Below, one piece after another: positions 32,848 through 43,128 of a stretch of 64,000 nucleotides of DNA (positions are counted from its first letter, which is position 1; the number at the start of each line of letters is the position of its first letter). This DNA comes from Rhizopus arrhizus (lineage: Eukaryota; Mucoromycota; Mucoromycetes; Mucorales; Rhizopodaceae), in NCBI GenBank assembly GCA_024220505.1, contig JAKZZE010000004.1, positions 1,798,001-1,862,000 of the forward strand, given 5' to 3'. Under the pieces are notes generated by a model. The model did not search any database. It worked only from the letters and a program-made list of their open reading frames with translations, and had not been told where the DNA came from. The position numbers and the translations under genes are program-made.

Positions 32848-34529
32848 TTATTGATGATGATGATTATTAAACATTATTTGTTCGTCTAGTGTCTGTTGAT
32901 GAAAGTAATTATGGTTATTGTTATTTGAAATATCGAACCTTGAACTGGATAAAAATGACAAAATTTCCTCATCTGTCAATTTAGGCACAGAACCTTGCTG
33001 CTGTAACATGGCTTCTAATGAAGGATCTGTCCATTCGATATCATTCATTGCTTCTTCAGTATTCGTATTTTCCATATTATCAAATGGATTATAATCATCA
33101 TCGCGATCAGGTGTAGCTAAAGCAGAAGAAGTGAAAGGAGCATACGACTTTTTATAAACGTGTCCAGATGTGGTTGGGACTGAAGTAGAATAAGAAGGTG
33201 ATGATAATGAATTGCGTGGTGATGTATAAGGTGTAAATCTTCGATTACTGTTGACCGGTTGAGAAGGAATAGTGAGGGAATTAGGCGGGGGTGAACCGAT
33301 ATGCATGTTGGCTATCGATCGATTTAATGAACCAAGGGATGCAGGTGAACTTGATAAGAACATGCTTTCAGGTAATGAAGAAGAGTCCATCACGGGTGAT
33401 TGTTGCTGTTGTTGGTTCAAATATCGATTAGAGATAGGTACACCATTCGCTCTTGCTTGTTGAATAAAATCACGCTCTTCTTGTAGCCTTTGTAGTAAAA
33501 TGGCCTTTTTACCCGTAGCTGGTTTACCTCTTTGACGTAACATTTCTTTTAATTCTGAAACTGTTATATCATTGAAATCTACTTTTACTAGTTGATCATC
33601 TAATCTCTTTTGTCTCTGTTCTAAATCAAAAGGTTGGTTTGCATTCGCTCTATGAACTCGTTGAATTTGAATAGGCATTGTACGTGAAGGAAAAGAATGA
33701 GAGGCTGATGCAGAGGACGACGACGATGGATTGCTGTTACTGTTTGGAATATTCATACTGGATGTTCCATTGATAGATGCATTGTTGGTTACCTTTTTTG
33801 TATTATTGCTACTTGTATTCACTTTTCTACTTTCTCTATTATTCAATTTGAGTATGTTCTTGTTATTCAATGAAGGTTCCATAGATGACTTTCGTCGATT
33901 TAGCGTAGCATTATCTATTATGATCTTAATAAAGAGTCATATAACAATAGCCTTTTACCTTCTAGTTGTTGTTTTTGTGTCTTTTTGTTATTATAGTTCA
34001 CTCTAAACCTTGCTTGTAATTCTGTAAACCTTCTGTGATGATCAACACTTCCTTCTCCAGAATTCATCATCATCGTACTTTTACTAGGTTGACTTGACCT
34101 CTTTCTAGGTATGGACTCTAATTGTATTTGTTGTTGTTGTTGACCAAGCATAGCTGATAGATTAGATCGAACCATAGATGAATCATGTTGTTGCGTTGTT
34201 ATTTCTTCTTCTTCTTTTGCTAACGTCATACCTCCTGCTGCTCTTGTATCCACTTCTGCTTTTTCTATTAACTGTTGTTGCTTTAAAAAATTGGGGTCAG
34301 AAAACAAAATAGATTGTTCTTGCTGTTGCATGTCATTGGTTGGAGGAAAGAAAAAGGAAGTAGGTAAACTATGGCTATGTTGTTGCATGTCAAAGTTTAA
34401 AAAGGAATTATCATCATAGAAATCATCAAAAGATTGCCCAAATAGTTGATTATTGCTATTGTTGTCCATATAGTAACCCCCAGCGTCAAAGTTAGATGGG
34501 TCGTCTTTGTCTTCATTATAAAAGTACAT
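32848..34529 (-). CDS. SAP-domain, glutamine/asparagine-rich nuclear protein
   Basis: Two exons, 34529-33959 and 33914-32848, in phase 1, give 545 residues. The SAP motif lies near residues 290-325 (FNDITVSELKEMLRQRGKPA, TGKKAILLQRLQEE). SAP domains are helix-loop-helix modules that bind AT-rich scaffold DNA in chromatin, RNA-processing and repair proteins. The rest is low complexity: Q-rich and N-rich runs, many serines, and basic blocks (RKRSSQPSK, LNRRKSS) that could be nuclear signals or kinase sites. An acidic, aromatic N-terminus (FNEDKDD-like, DDFYDDNSFLNFD) might act as an activation domain. The start at 34529 follows a likely 5' UTR intron (GTAAGA...TTTTAG). The specific role is unknown. 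Confidence 0.75.
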
Positions 34530-35660
34530 TACTAAAATACAGTAAAAAAGAAAAACAGAAAAAATAAAAAAACTTTTTCTTACTCTACGCTTGGGGGAAT
34601 TTAAAAAAATATTTTTTTTTTTTTTTTTTTTTTTTTTGCAAGGCATTAGCCAATAAAGCACACTAGAAAAAGCATTATGCATTTACTATTGTGCATACGC
34701 AGAAAAATGAAGAGAGTTCAAATGGATTTATATTGAGGAAGTATATTTTTATCTGCCTTCTTATTTATTAACTATTATTAAAGAGAGGGAGAAAACGAGG
34801 GGGGGAGGAGAATGAGGATGCTTCTTGAGCTTATATTTTATAAATAAACTATATATCGTCTCTTACACGCTATACATCCCTTTTGGACTAGATTACCTAT
34901 TACGATTCACAGCAGTCACTAAAGTACTCTAATTTCAACTAAAATGAATGTAAGTTGCATAAAGCTAAAACAATTCATGAAACCTACACACACATACTTC
35001 TGCTTCCTTTTGTTCAATCCTCTGTTTTGATGTCTTTTTTAATCGTTTTCAATCCTATCGCAAGGCTCTTTCTCAAATTGCTTAAAGAGCCCTGGCTTAG
35101 AAACCACTCAAACGCAGCACACATAAACAATCTAATCGAGATTTGAAACAAAACCCCACTTTTCATTATATTCCGATTTTCTTTATTCCTTTGTACGGGG
35201 TTTAGGCGTCAAAGGCAAATATACCTTATTTCTCCGCTAACTTATTATAGCATAGATTCAGTTTTGTACAGTTCACTGCTTTCAAAGATAGCTTCAATAG
35301 CAGTCGAATCTTGCTTCATTTATTCTTTTTTGGGTATTATTCGGATCAATAAAGAAATAAGAGGCACACATATCTAAAAAAGATGTGAACCTGATGAAAC
35401 TGTGTTTATTCTAACCGTAGTACTGTATCCAATGAAGTTTGTTACGTTGAAATATCAAAAGTTATGACCCAGTTCTTTTAATTAATTGACTTTAATGAAA
35501 GGTTAAATGAATGATCGAGAAAATACAAGAGTCAAAGGCTATTTGCGTCAAATTTCTCTACAAAAGACATTTGATGGTTGATTCTGATTGAATTCTTTTC
35601 ACTTAAATACTTTTTTTTTTCTACTTCTCGTTAAATCAACATCAGTCAATAACTGTCAAC
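34530..35660. other. Intergenic upstream of the SAP gene
   Basis: Includes T26 at 34612-34637 within a probable 5' leader and an AG-rich stretch near 34780-34810. No gene recognised. Confidence 0.4.
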
Positions 35661-35664
35661 CTGA

Positions 35665-36187
35665 TGCTTATAGAAATAGAAGAACATACTTCAAATCTTT
35701 TTATGCCTGTTATTGACTATCAACATGCCCAATATACTTGGTCACTTACGAAAGATACCTGGTTTCGCATTAAACTCTTCTGTAGGAGTGTTTTCTAGGC
35801 CCAATAAAACTTTAATTGTCATTAAAAGTTTTGTAACTGCCTACTACTGCTAAGAACAAAAGCAAACGTCCGTTGTACTACAGTATTCAAATATTAACTA
35901 TCCTCATTAAATGCTTCCTTGCATACACAATAAAAAAAAAAATAAAAAAAGTCTCGATTTCAATTGCAGAAATTAATTCATTGCAGCCTGAATTTAACCA
36001 GCGATCATTTTCAAGAGACTACATGCTCATCATTCAATGGGTGCAGAAACTCGTATAGCTGTTCTTGATAAATCCATGATACCTCCCAACCTTTCTGTCA
36101 AAATTCAAGAAAATCTATCCTCCTACAGAACAATATTAGTAAGAATGTATCATCAAATACCTCGCTCAACTTGCTTGAGGAAATAAT
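35665..36187 (+). pseudogene. Coding relics of unknown origin
   Basis: Two plus-strand pieces read like protein. At 35665-35799, an ATG frame gives MLIEIEEHTSNLFMPVIDYQ and HAQYTWSLTKDTWFRIKLFC. At about 35998-36187, a frame gives KRLHAHHSMGAETRIAVLDK and SMIPPNLSVKIQENLSSYRT. No start and stop arrangement or splice sites unite them cleanly. Decay of an older gene or repeat seems likely. Confidence 0.3.
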
Positions 36188-36649
36188 ATGCAGAAAAAAA
36201 AAAGCTCTAATGATTAATAAAGACCGTTTGTTAGTCAACGTAATTATGATAATAAGGACATTGTTGATTTACAATTGCTCTTTATCAACGAAAGGAGGGG
36301 GGAATTGTATTATGAAAATTAGATAAATAAAAGCAGAGTGTAGATCACTGAAGATCAAGTACCAACTCATTGGTTAATAATAGATATTATGCGCCTTAAA
36401 TATCTCAAGGCCCAGGATTTCTCAATCGTTTACTTTTTGAAATTGTGATTGGTCGGCTTCTATTTTTTGTTTATTTTATATTGAATAGCAATTAGTTGTA
36501 TGGGAGCAAATAATATTAATAGCACTTTCAGGTAGATTAACCACATTATAATGATTAATTTACCAAGTAGCATAACATACAAGGATACAATTTAGTCAAA
36601 GGCAATATTTTCATTTGCCATTCTAACGAATTGAAAGAAAATATCAATA

Positions 36650-36693
<44 letters not shown>

Positions 36694-37013
36694 ATCGCAG
36701 TTGGCCAATTTAAGAAATTCTAAAAAGCTGTCTGAGCGTTTTTCGATTCCTTCCCGTTTCTTTTGATATGATTCGAATAATCAAGGGATATTGAAGACAT
36801 CGGGCACTCATTGAAGTCATTTTGTTGTAAATAAAATATATTTTCGATCATAAAAGTTGTCAGGCCAAAATTGAGAGTGAGACTTTAACATTGATCCTTC
36901 CAATTCAGGCGGAGCAGAGCTGCGTAAAATGGAAATCATGCTACGAGGAACAAACAATGAATCCTGACATTCCTTTCTTTTTTTCTTCTACTTTGTGTAT
37001 TTATTTAGTCATT
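36188..37013. other. Intergenic upstream of BRCA2, with A40 run
   Basis: A run of 40 A spans 36652-36691. The last 130 bases before the BRCA2 start end in a T-rich tract typical of fungal leaders. No gene recognised. Confidence 0.4.
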
Positions 37014-40000
37014 ATGTCTACGGTAAGTAAAACAAAAAAAATTTATTTATCAATAAATGTTCTACAGCTGTTTTACTGATATACTTTAATAGAATAATGA
37101 CGACATAGAAAATAAGGAAAATGCAATTTCTTTCGCACAAACCAAAATGTTTAGTCCCTCAAAGGTTGCATTTGACGTGTTCCTCGACGAACTTTTAGAT
37201 ATTCCAATCGAACCAGCTACGAAACAGACATCTACATCATTATCTAAGAACCCATTGAATACAACAACAAATACAACAATTCAAGCAACCGGTAAAAAAG
37301 TGTTTTTAAAAGCACTTTATGTATTCAATTTATTTAATTTATTTGATATAGGAAAAGAAACTGTAAAATCAAAGTCGATATCTAACCCGGAAGACTTACC
37401 GAAACAAGAAGCCTTGATTGAGCTTGAAGATTGTGCTTATTTCAACACAGACGGGTCTGTTGATAAAGAATCAAGTATAAAGCAAACACCTTCAGCTTTA
37501 AGCTTTCCTCGAATTAGTTTCAAAACTGCGAGCGGGAAAACATTAAAGCCAGTGTCAGAGAAAGCGACACGAAGAGCACAAGCCTTATTGAATGATCCTC
37601 TTGATTCATCGCAGCTAACAAAACAATCAGCCAGTGACCCATCTACGACCACAGATACTCTCTCAGGGTTTAAAACAGCATCAGGAAAAAACTTGAAGCC
37701 TGTTTCAGAAGAATCATTACAGAGAGCAAATGCTTTATTTTCAGATCAAAATGATTTGGATAGTACTTCGAATGAATCCAATTCGACAGACTCTGTAACA
37801 GTACCAAATCGTCTCAGTGTCTTTTTTACTACAGCATTAGGCAAAACACTGACAGCACCTAAACAGGAAAGCAAAAACCAAGTAGCTAGATTATTCGAGT
37901 CCCCACAGGAAGAGTTAGAAGATAAGGGTATCAAGCGACCCTTAGATATTGCTTTCACAGAACGAAATATGAATCAACAACTACCACTCTTTGCAAATCA
38001 AAGTATTCATGACAGTGACACGATCAGTGACAATAATAGCAGCAATAGCACTAAAAAAAGTTTTAAAAAATCTTTGTTTGCAGGAGAAAAGCAAAATAAA
38101 CCCTTCAAGTCACCCATCATTCGATCGAATATTGATTTGACGAAGGCTGCTGTGGATAATAAAAACATACTGCGTACTCGAGGATTATGTGTTTTTGATT
38201 TAACAGGCAAATAGTTTATTTGTATGTCCATTGTATGTCTTTTTTAACTGTTTGGTGTAATAGTACATAGCAAAAGAAATAAGCTGGCTACTTTGGGAAA
38301 GCCTCTGCAATATACAAGGCAACAACTCTTATCCAAAGATGTGTAAGAATAAGAAGATATTTTTTTGAACTAAATGTTAACATGGAATAGACCTTTTGAT
38401 GTCATCAACATGACCAGTTCTATTGCAAGAGAATATTTGTTTAACAATTGGGGACCAAAACAAGCACTTGAAGAAATGATTGATATGGGTGCCTTACCAA
38501 ACTGGCTGCCATTATTCTGGGTAAAGAACCATTATGGTTGGATTGTGTGGAAGTTAGCCTGTCAAATTCGATCCTATCCAGATATATTCCTTAAAGATTG
38601 GAAACCAGAGACTATTTTGCACCAGTTACTCTACAGATACGAAAGAGAAATAAATCAAGGACATCGGCCTGCTCTGAAGAAGATATTAGAACAAAATGAC
38701 ATTGCTGCAAAACATATGATTCTGGTTATATCTAACATCATCGAGATTAATACCCCACTGTTTTATAATACATGTAGGCACATCACACAAATCATCCTTT
38801 TCTAACTTTGTTTCTTTAGCTTCCAAATATCGGCTTCAACTTACAGATGGCTGGTATCAAATATCCGCTTGTATCGATTCAAGAATGGAGCATGCTATTA
38901 CAAGAAATAGATTAAGAATTGGATTCAAATTATCTATATCTGGAGCACAGTTAGTAAGAAATCATGCAGTTCAATCATCTATAGATGATGAAGAAAGTAG
39001 CAAATTGCTCTATCTGTCTGCTAATAATTGCTTACCTGCATCATGGGATACTCGATTAGGCTATCATCCTAAAAAGTATATCATCAGAAGTCTTTCGAAA
39101 ATTTTCGATGATGGTGGTATGGTGACTGCCTTGGATGTTATTATATGTCGTAAACTTCCTATGCTCTATAAAGAAACATTACCAAATGGCACGTCAATAA
39201 CTAGAACAGCAGGAGAAGAAGAAAACATACGTTCTGGTGAGATGCTTGAAGCAGACACAACTGTGAACAATTTCAATAGTGAATCAGCAGCACAGAATGT
39301 GGTCAATATGAATGTAGAACAACGTAAAATATCCGGATACTTTAAGATGCGTATTTGCGATTATCAACCACATTCCTCTTCTGATAACAGTCAGCAGTGG
39401 GCTACTTTATTGTTATTAAATACAAATGAGCTCAACCATATGGACATTACAGAAGGTAGTCGCTTTAGGATTTTCTTTGTCATACCTTACTACCCCAACA
39501 ACAAGAAATATCTAGGCTTTTATTTCAAGACGACTCGAATGACTCGATGGGAACCAGTTCATGTAGATAAAAAATCACCTTATTATATACCGCGTTACAT
39601 CACACAATGCTCTAATATTCGTCAGCAAAATGCTTTTCTTGATTTTGATATGGTTGTGCTCATTATGCGTAATTCTACATAGAATCCTCTGCTTTCCTCT
39701 TCATTTTCTCACCTTATTCTGTTAGAAATTAATCCAGGCAAATGTGAATACATCAATGGACGAAAGTTATGGAGACAGATGATATTTGCAACAGATCAAA
39801 GCCAGTCTATCTGTCGAATTGATTTTCGATTGCCTATACAACCTTGTATAGTAAAAGGACAAGTGATTGGATTCGTCAACCTCAGATTTGAACTTTATGA
39901 CTCAAAATATGACATCACTTGCTTAAAAACGACGGATGAAAGTGAGTTTGTTTTGAAAAGCTCTGTTGAATACATACATAACAGTTTAAAAGTGCTTCAA

Positions 40001-40069
40001 GCATGGAAACACACCCATCCTGATATCATATCATCTATTCACGAAAAAATTCAAATGATTGTACGATAA
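37014..40069 (+). CDS. BRCA2: BRCA2 / Brh2 homologous recombination mediator
   Basis: Seven exons: 37014-37022 (only 9 nt), 37093-37291, 37352-38213, 38271-38342, 38391-38773, 38820-39668 and 39726-40069. They join in phase to 905 residues. Three BRC-type RAD51-binding repeats start with FKTA/FTTA near residues 126, 174 and 226 (SFKTASGKTLKPVSE; GFKTASGKNLKPVSE; FTTALGKTL). The BRCA2 helical domain begins near residue 385 (LPLFWVKNHYGWIVWKLA, YRYEREINQGHRPALKKIL). The OB folds follow with LTDGWYQISACID and GYFKMRICDY. The protein loads RAD51 on single-stranded DNA with DSS1 during double-strand break repair. It is about the size of Ustilago Brh2 and far shorter than human BRCA2. The second intron is 60 nt, in frame and stop-free, so a retained form is possible. 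Confidence 0.93.
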
Positions 40070-40332
40070 TGCTGTATTTTTTGTAAATGAACTTCTTTAT
40101 TACTGCGCATTTTGCATAAATAAAATTCTTCTTCCGATGGTTACCTTAAATAGTACATGTCAAAGAAGCCACTGGAAATTTTTAGCATTGTCTATTATAA
40201 TAAAAAAATTACCAGGAGGTTCTAGAAATATAATGTCCATATTTATCAATAATTTGAAAATATATATAAAGAACCAAACAACTTTTATTTTCTTCATCAT
40301 TTAATCTTTTTTTATTCAAGTAATAATATATC
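40070..40332. promoter_or_regulatory. Promoter region of the small heat-shock gene
   Basis: A heat-shock-element core TTCTAGAA lies at 40220-40227 (inverted TTC/GAA units). A TATA-like ATATATAAAG follows at about 40259, roughly 70 bases before the start codon. The spacing fits an Hsf1-driven gene. The functional role is inferred from known HSE consensus. Confidence 0.5.
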
Positions 40333-40851
40333 ATGGCTCTCTCAAACAGATTTTTCTCCGAAGCTTTTCGTGACATGCAACGTGCCTTTTCTCTTTTGGA
40401 ACAACCTGGTATCTTTGATTTAGCTCGCCGTTCTGCATTGGCAGATGGTAATACCTGGAACTCTTTATCCCGATATCCTGCTACAGATATGGTTGAAACA
40501 CCTCAATCATTTGAATTACAAGCAGAAGTGCCTGGCTATGAAAAGAAGGATATTCAGATCGAATTGGCCGATAGTCGTACTTTGGTCTTGAGTGGCTCAA
40601 TGAAGCGTGAAACCTCTTCTGGTAATCACCAGCCATCAACTGAAGGCTCAAGTGAAACTGCTGTTTCTAAAGAGGTCAATTCACCTCAATGGTGGACAAA
40701 TGAAAGAGTGACAGGTAGCTTCCAACGATCTTTCTCTTTCCCTACTCCTATCAATGCAGATGGAATCAAGGCTAATTATGAAAATGGCGTCCTTAAGATT
40801 ACTGTACCAAAGTCAGCTGAAGAAGCAAAGAAGCTCATTGAAATTGATTAA
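40333..40851 (+). CDS. Small heat-shock protein, Hsp20 / alpha-crystallin family
   Basis: A single exon of 172 residues. The N-terminal arm (residues 1-50) holds NRFFSEAFRDMQRAFSLL. The alpha-crystallin domain runs from about residue 52 (PATDMVETPQSFELQAEVPG, YEKKDIQIELAD) to the conserved NGVLKITVPK strand near residue 157. A loop rich in S, E and T interrupts the domain between the strand of LVLSGSMKRE and RVTGSFQRSFSFP. This loop insertion is common in fungal Hsp20s. The protein is a cytosolic, ATP-independent holdase that keeps unfolded proteins soluble under heat. A heat-shock element lies just upstream. It is separated from BRCA2 by 263 bases on the same strand, with no sign of co-regulation. 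Confidence 0.95.
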   Translation: MALSNRFFSEAFRDMQRAFSLLEQPGIFDLARRSALADGNTWNSLSRYPATDMVETPQSFELQAEVPGYEKKDIQIELADSRTLVLSGSMKRETSSGNHQPSTEGSSETAVSKEVNSPQWWTNERVTGSFQRSFSFPTPINADGIKANYENGVLKITVPKSAEEAKKLIEID

Positions 40852-41203
40852 TTTTTCCTTTGTTTATAATTGTTATTATAATTTTTATGGCTATTAAATA
40901 AAAGTGTATATTGTGTTTGCTTAAAGTATTATGTCTTCTGTATTTATGGTATTACGAGTGTAATGAACCAAGCTTTTGTTATAAGCAGCCTAAAATAGGT
41001 TAACGTGTAAAACAAAGCAAGCCATTACTCTGAAATAACCTTTTGTATTAAACAAAACTTCTGTATTTCAATTTAATTGTAAGTTTGGAACTTTAAAACT
41101 TGGATTCAGTTTAAAAATAAGTTTATACTTTAGAAAAAAAAAAAAATGTAAGCAAATCATATCTGCTTTTAGTAAGCCGAAAAAAAAAAGCTTTATTAAA
41201 TTA
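40852..41203. other. Intergenic
   Basis: Includes the Hsp20 3' end and AT-rich sequence with no recognised gene or repeat. Confidence 0.5.
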
Positions 41204-42008
41204 TAGCTGACTAAGCTTAATCTTATTTGTCAGATATTTTATTTGCTTATTTAGTACAGTGGGGCTAGTAAATTTTGTCGGTTTAAAGAAGGCAAAAGTA
41301 TGTGTAATTAGTAAGTTGGTAGTGTGAACCAAATCATGCAGTGCCTGTAAATATGCTGGTTTCCAAATATTCTTTGCAGTCGTTTTAATTGTCATCACAC
41401 GCTTGCTTATCTTCTTAAGGTCTTCTTTAATGTCACTTGCCTTGTCAACAGGCACAGGGCAAAAACTTGATTTGACAGAAGTTGTAACTGAATTGAAAGC
41501 AATTGGAACAGCTTTACTAGGCTTGGGAGAAGTTAGCCTTGTTTTAGAAGCAGTTATACTTGACTCCACAGCAGCAGAAGTTGATTTGGTGATAAGAAAA
41601 GCAGACTTGGTTGATTCATCCAAAAAGGGTCTTTTGACCACAGGTGCATCAAAATCGACACTGCTATATTCAAGATCATAGTCATCAAGAGTGATCTTAT
41701 TGAACATGATAGTTTCATCTGTTGTAGAGATACCAGTACTATTTGTAGTAGTAACTTCAGAATCTGTAGCTTTTCCTTTGCCTTTGAGTCTCTTTTGTGA
41801 TCCACTCCGTGGAGTATTTTCAATACCTATGATGGAGTTTCATACGTTAGACTAGCTGTTTACCTACATCAAGTTTGACAATGCAACTTACTTTTTCTTT
41901 TTCTAGCTGTTACAACGGGTTAGAAGTCGTTGTCTGAGTTGTCTTCTACATATAGTTCAAACGAGTCTGCAATAGTATCGATTTTGTGGTCAGTGACATT
42001 TCGATCCA
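41204..42008 (-). pseudogene. Unknown protein, probable gene relic with a premature stop
   Basis: The minus strand begins MDRNVTDHKIDTIADSFELY and VEDNSDNDF, then an in-frame TAA, then PVVTARKRK. A likely intron (GTAAGT...ATCATAG, about 41896-41830) leads to IENTPRSGSQKRLKGKGK. The frame then stays open through MFNKITLDDYDLEYSSVDFD and APVVKRPFLDESTKSAFLI to DLKKISKRVMTIKTTAKNIW and a terminal IKYLTNKIKLSQL. The length is about 245 codons. A basic helical C-terminal part follows a Ser/Thr-rich middle. It sits directly beside a Tc1 relic and a LINE, so it may be transposon-borne or an N-terminal fragment of a larger repeat protein. No family named. Confidence 0.45.
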
Positions 42009-42158
42009 TTATTAGATATGGAGCCTACCGTTTCCGCTCTTAGATGGATTTTTTTGATTTGAAGAGAATAAAGTATCCTTTTGATTTCCTTTCATTTTCT
42101 AATGTTTTTCACGAGTGAAATATACGAACAAAAAGAAAAAGTGTCTCCAGAAATTGAT

Positions 42159-42709
42159 TTAAATGTTGAAAAGAAATACCCCAGGCTTCTTTATTGAAAT
42201 GAGCATATTGTTTCTCAAGCGATGGTTCATTTGAGATTTTGAAATCTTCAAGCCCTCAAACTGCAATTTCAAAGAATCAATAATGTTATCAGCACAAAGT
42301 TGTGAGTCTTTTTCTACTATTTGTTGAATGTGCTGCTCATGCTCAGTAGTCAGTAAGTTGGGTCGGCCGGGATTTCTTTGCAACTTTTTATAAGCTACCT
42401 TCCCAGTTTCTTGATGGTGTTTCCACCAGCGCATAGCAGTACGGGGATTAATTCTAAGGTCCTTTGCATGCAATGTCACTTTTCCTCTTTCCGTAGGACC
42501 CTCGATTATTCGATTAATAAATATCTCTCTGGCTTAGTCGTTGTAGTCTTTGTAGACGCTGCTTTCTTGACCACTTCTATAGCCTTTTTTGTTGAATCTT
42601 TTGCAGTAATTTCTTTATCTGCTGGTTTGAGACTCAAATAGGACTTTTGGCTCGTTATGGTTTCAAGTATTACGTTTGGGTCACTGATTTCGGTTAATAT
42701 ACCTTCCAC
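42159..42709 (-). pseudogene. Tc1-type transposase relic, N-terminal helix-turn-helix part
   Basis: The minus strand reads an N-terminal tail (KKAIEVVKKAASTKTTTTKP, ERY), then after a one-base frameshift FINRIIEGPTERGKVTLHAK and DLRINPRTAMRWWKHHQETG, followed by NPGRPNLLTTEHEQHIQQIV. This is the paired-like helix-turn-helix that Tc1 transposases use to bind inverted repeats. The catalytic DDE part is absent: reading ends at about 42159 after SKSQMNHRLRNN. So this copy is both frameshifted and truncated. Just beyond that end, the sequence AATTTCTGGAGACAC (minus strand) resembles the inner part of the MITE end seen at 19.8 and 62.2 kb. Confidence 0.75.
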
Positions 42710-42991
42710 CGGATGGAAGACTCTCTCTCTATCCTTATTGTAGGAATTATTGTGTTTGTCTTCATAAAAAATGTATTTTTTGTCATGTTATTCAATTGTT
42801 AGAGCGAAGGGAAAGGAATAAAGCTTTTACATCATAGCCGACAATAATCCCTCAGTAACGCCAATTTGACTCGGCCCAAAAAGACACAGTAAAACTTTAA
42901 GAGCGACAAATATTTGCTAGCAAACGGCTAAACATTTATCAGGTAACCGCCATTTAGTTTTTCAGAATGGACAAAATTTACCAGCCGCATT
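42710..42991. other. Intergenic before LINE element B
   Basis: No coding sequence recognised. The left target duplication of LINE B begins at 42992. Confidence 0.4.
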
Positions 42992-43004
42992 GTATAATTA
43001 ACTT
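42992..43004. repeat. Target-site duplication, left copy, of LINE element B
   Basis: GTATAATTAACTT at 42992-43004 recurs exactly at 47887-47899, immediately after the 3' end of the element. Confidence 0.85.
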
Positions 43005-43128
43005 TGGGGGGACTTCTTTCCGCTTTCCAATACTTTCTATTGAAAATTTCCTTATTTGGCAAGCGATTCAAAGACACCTACTATTTTTCAAAACTACATT
43101 TCAACATCAAAACCATTGACAATTGTAA

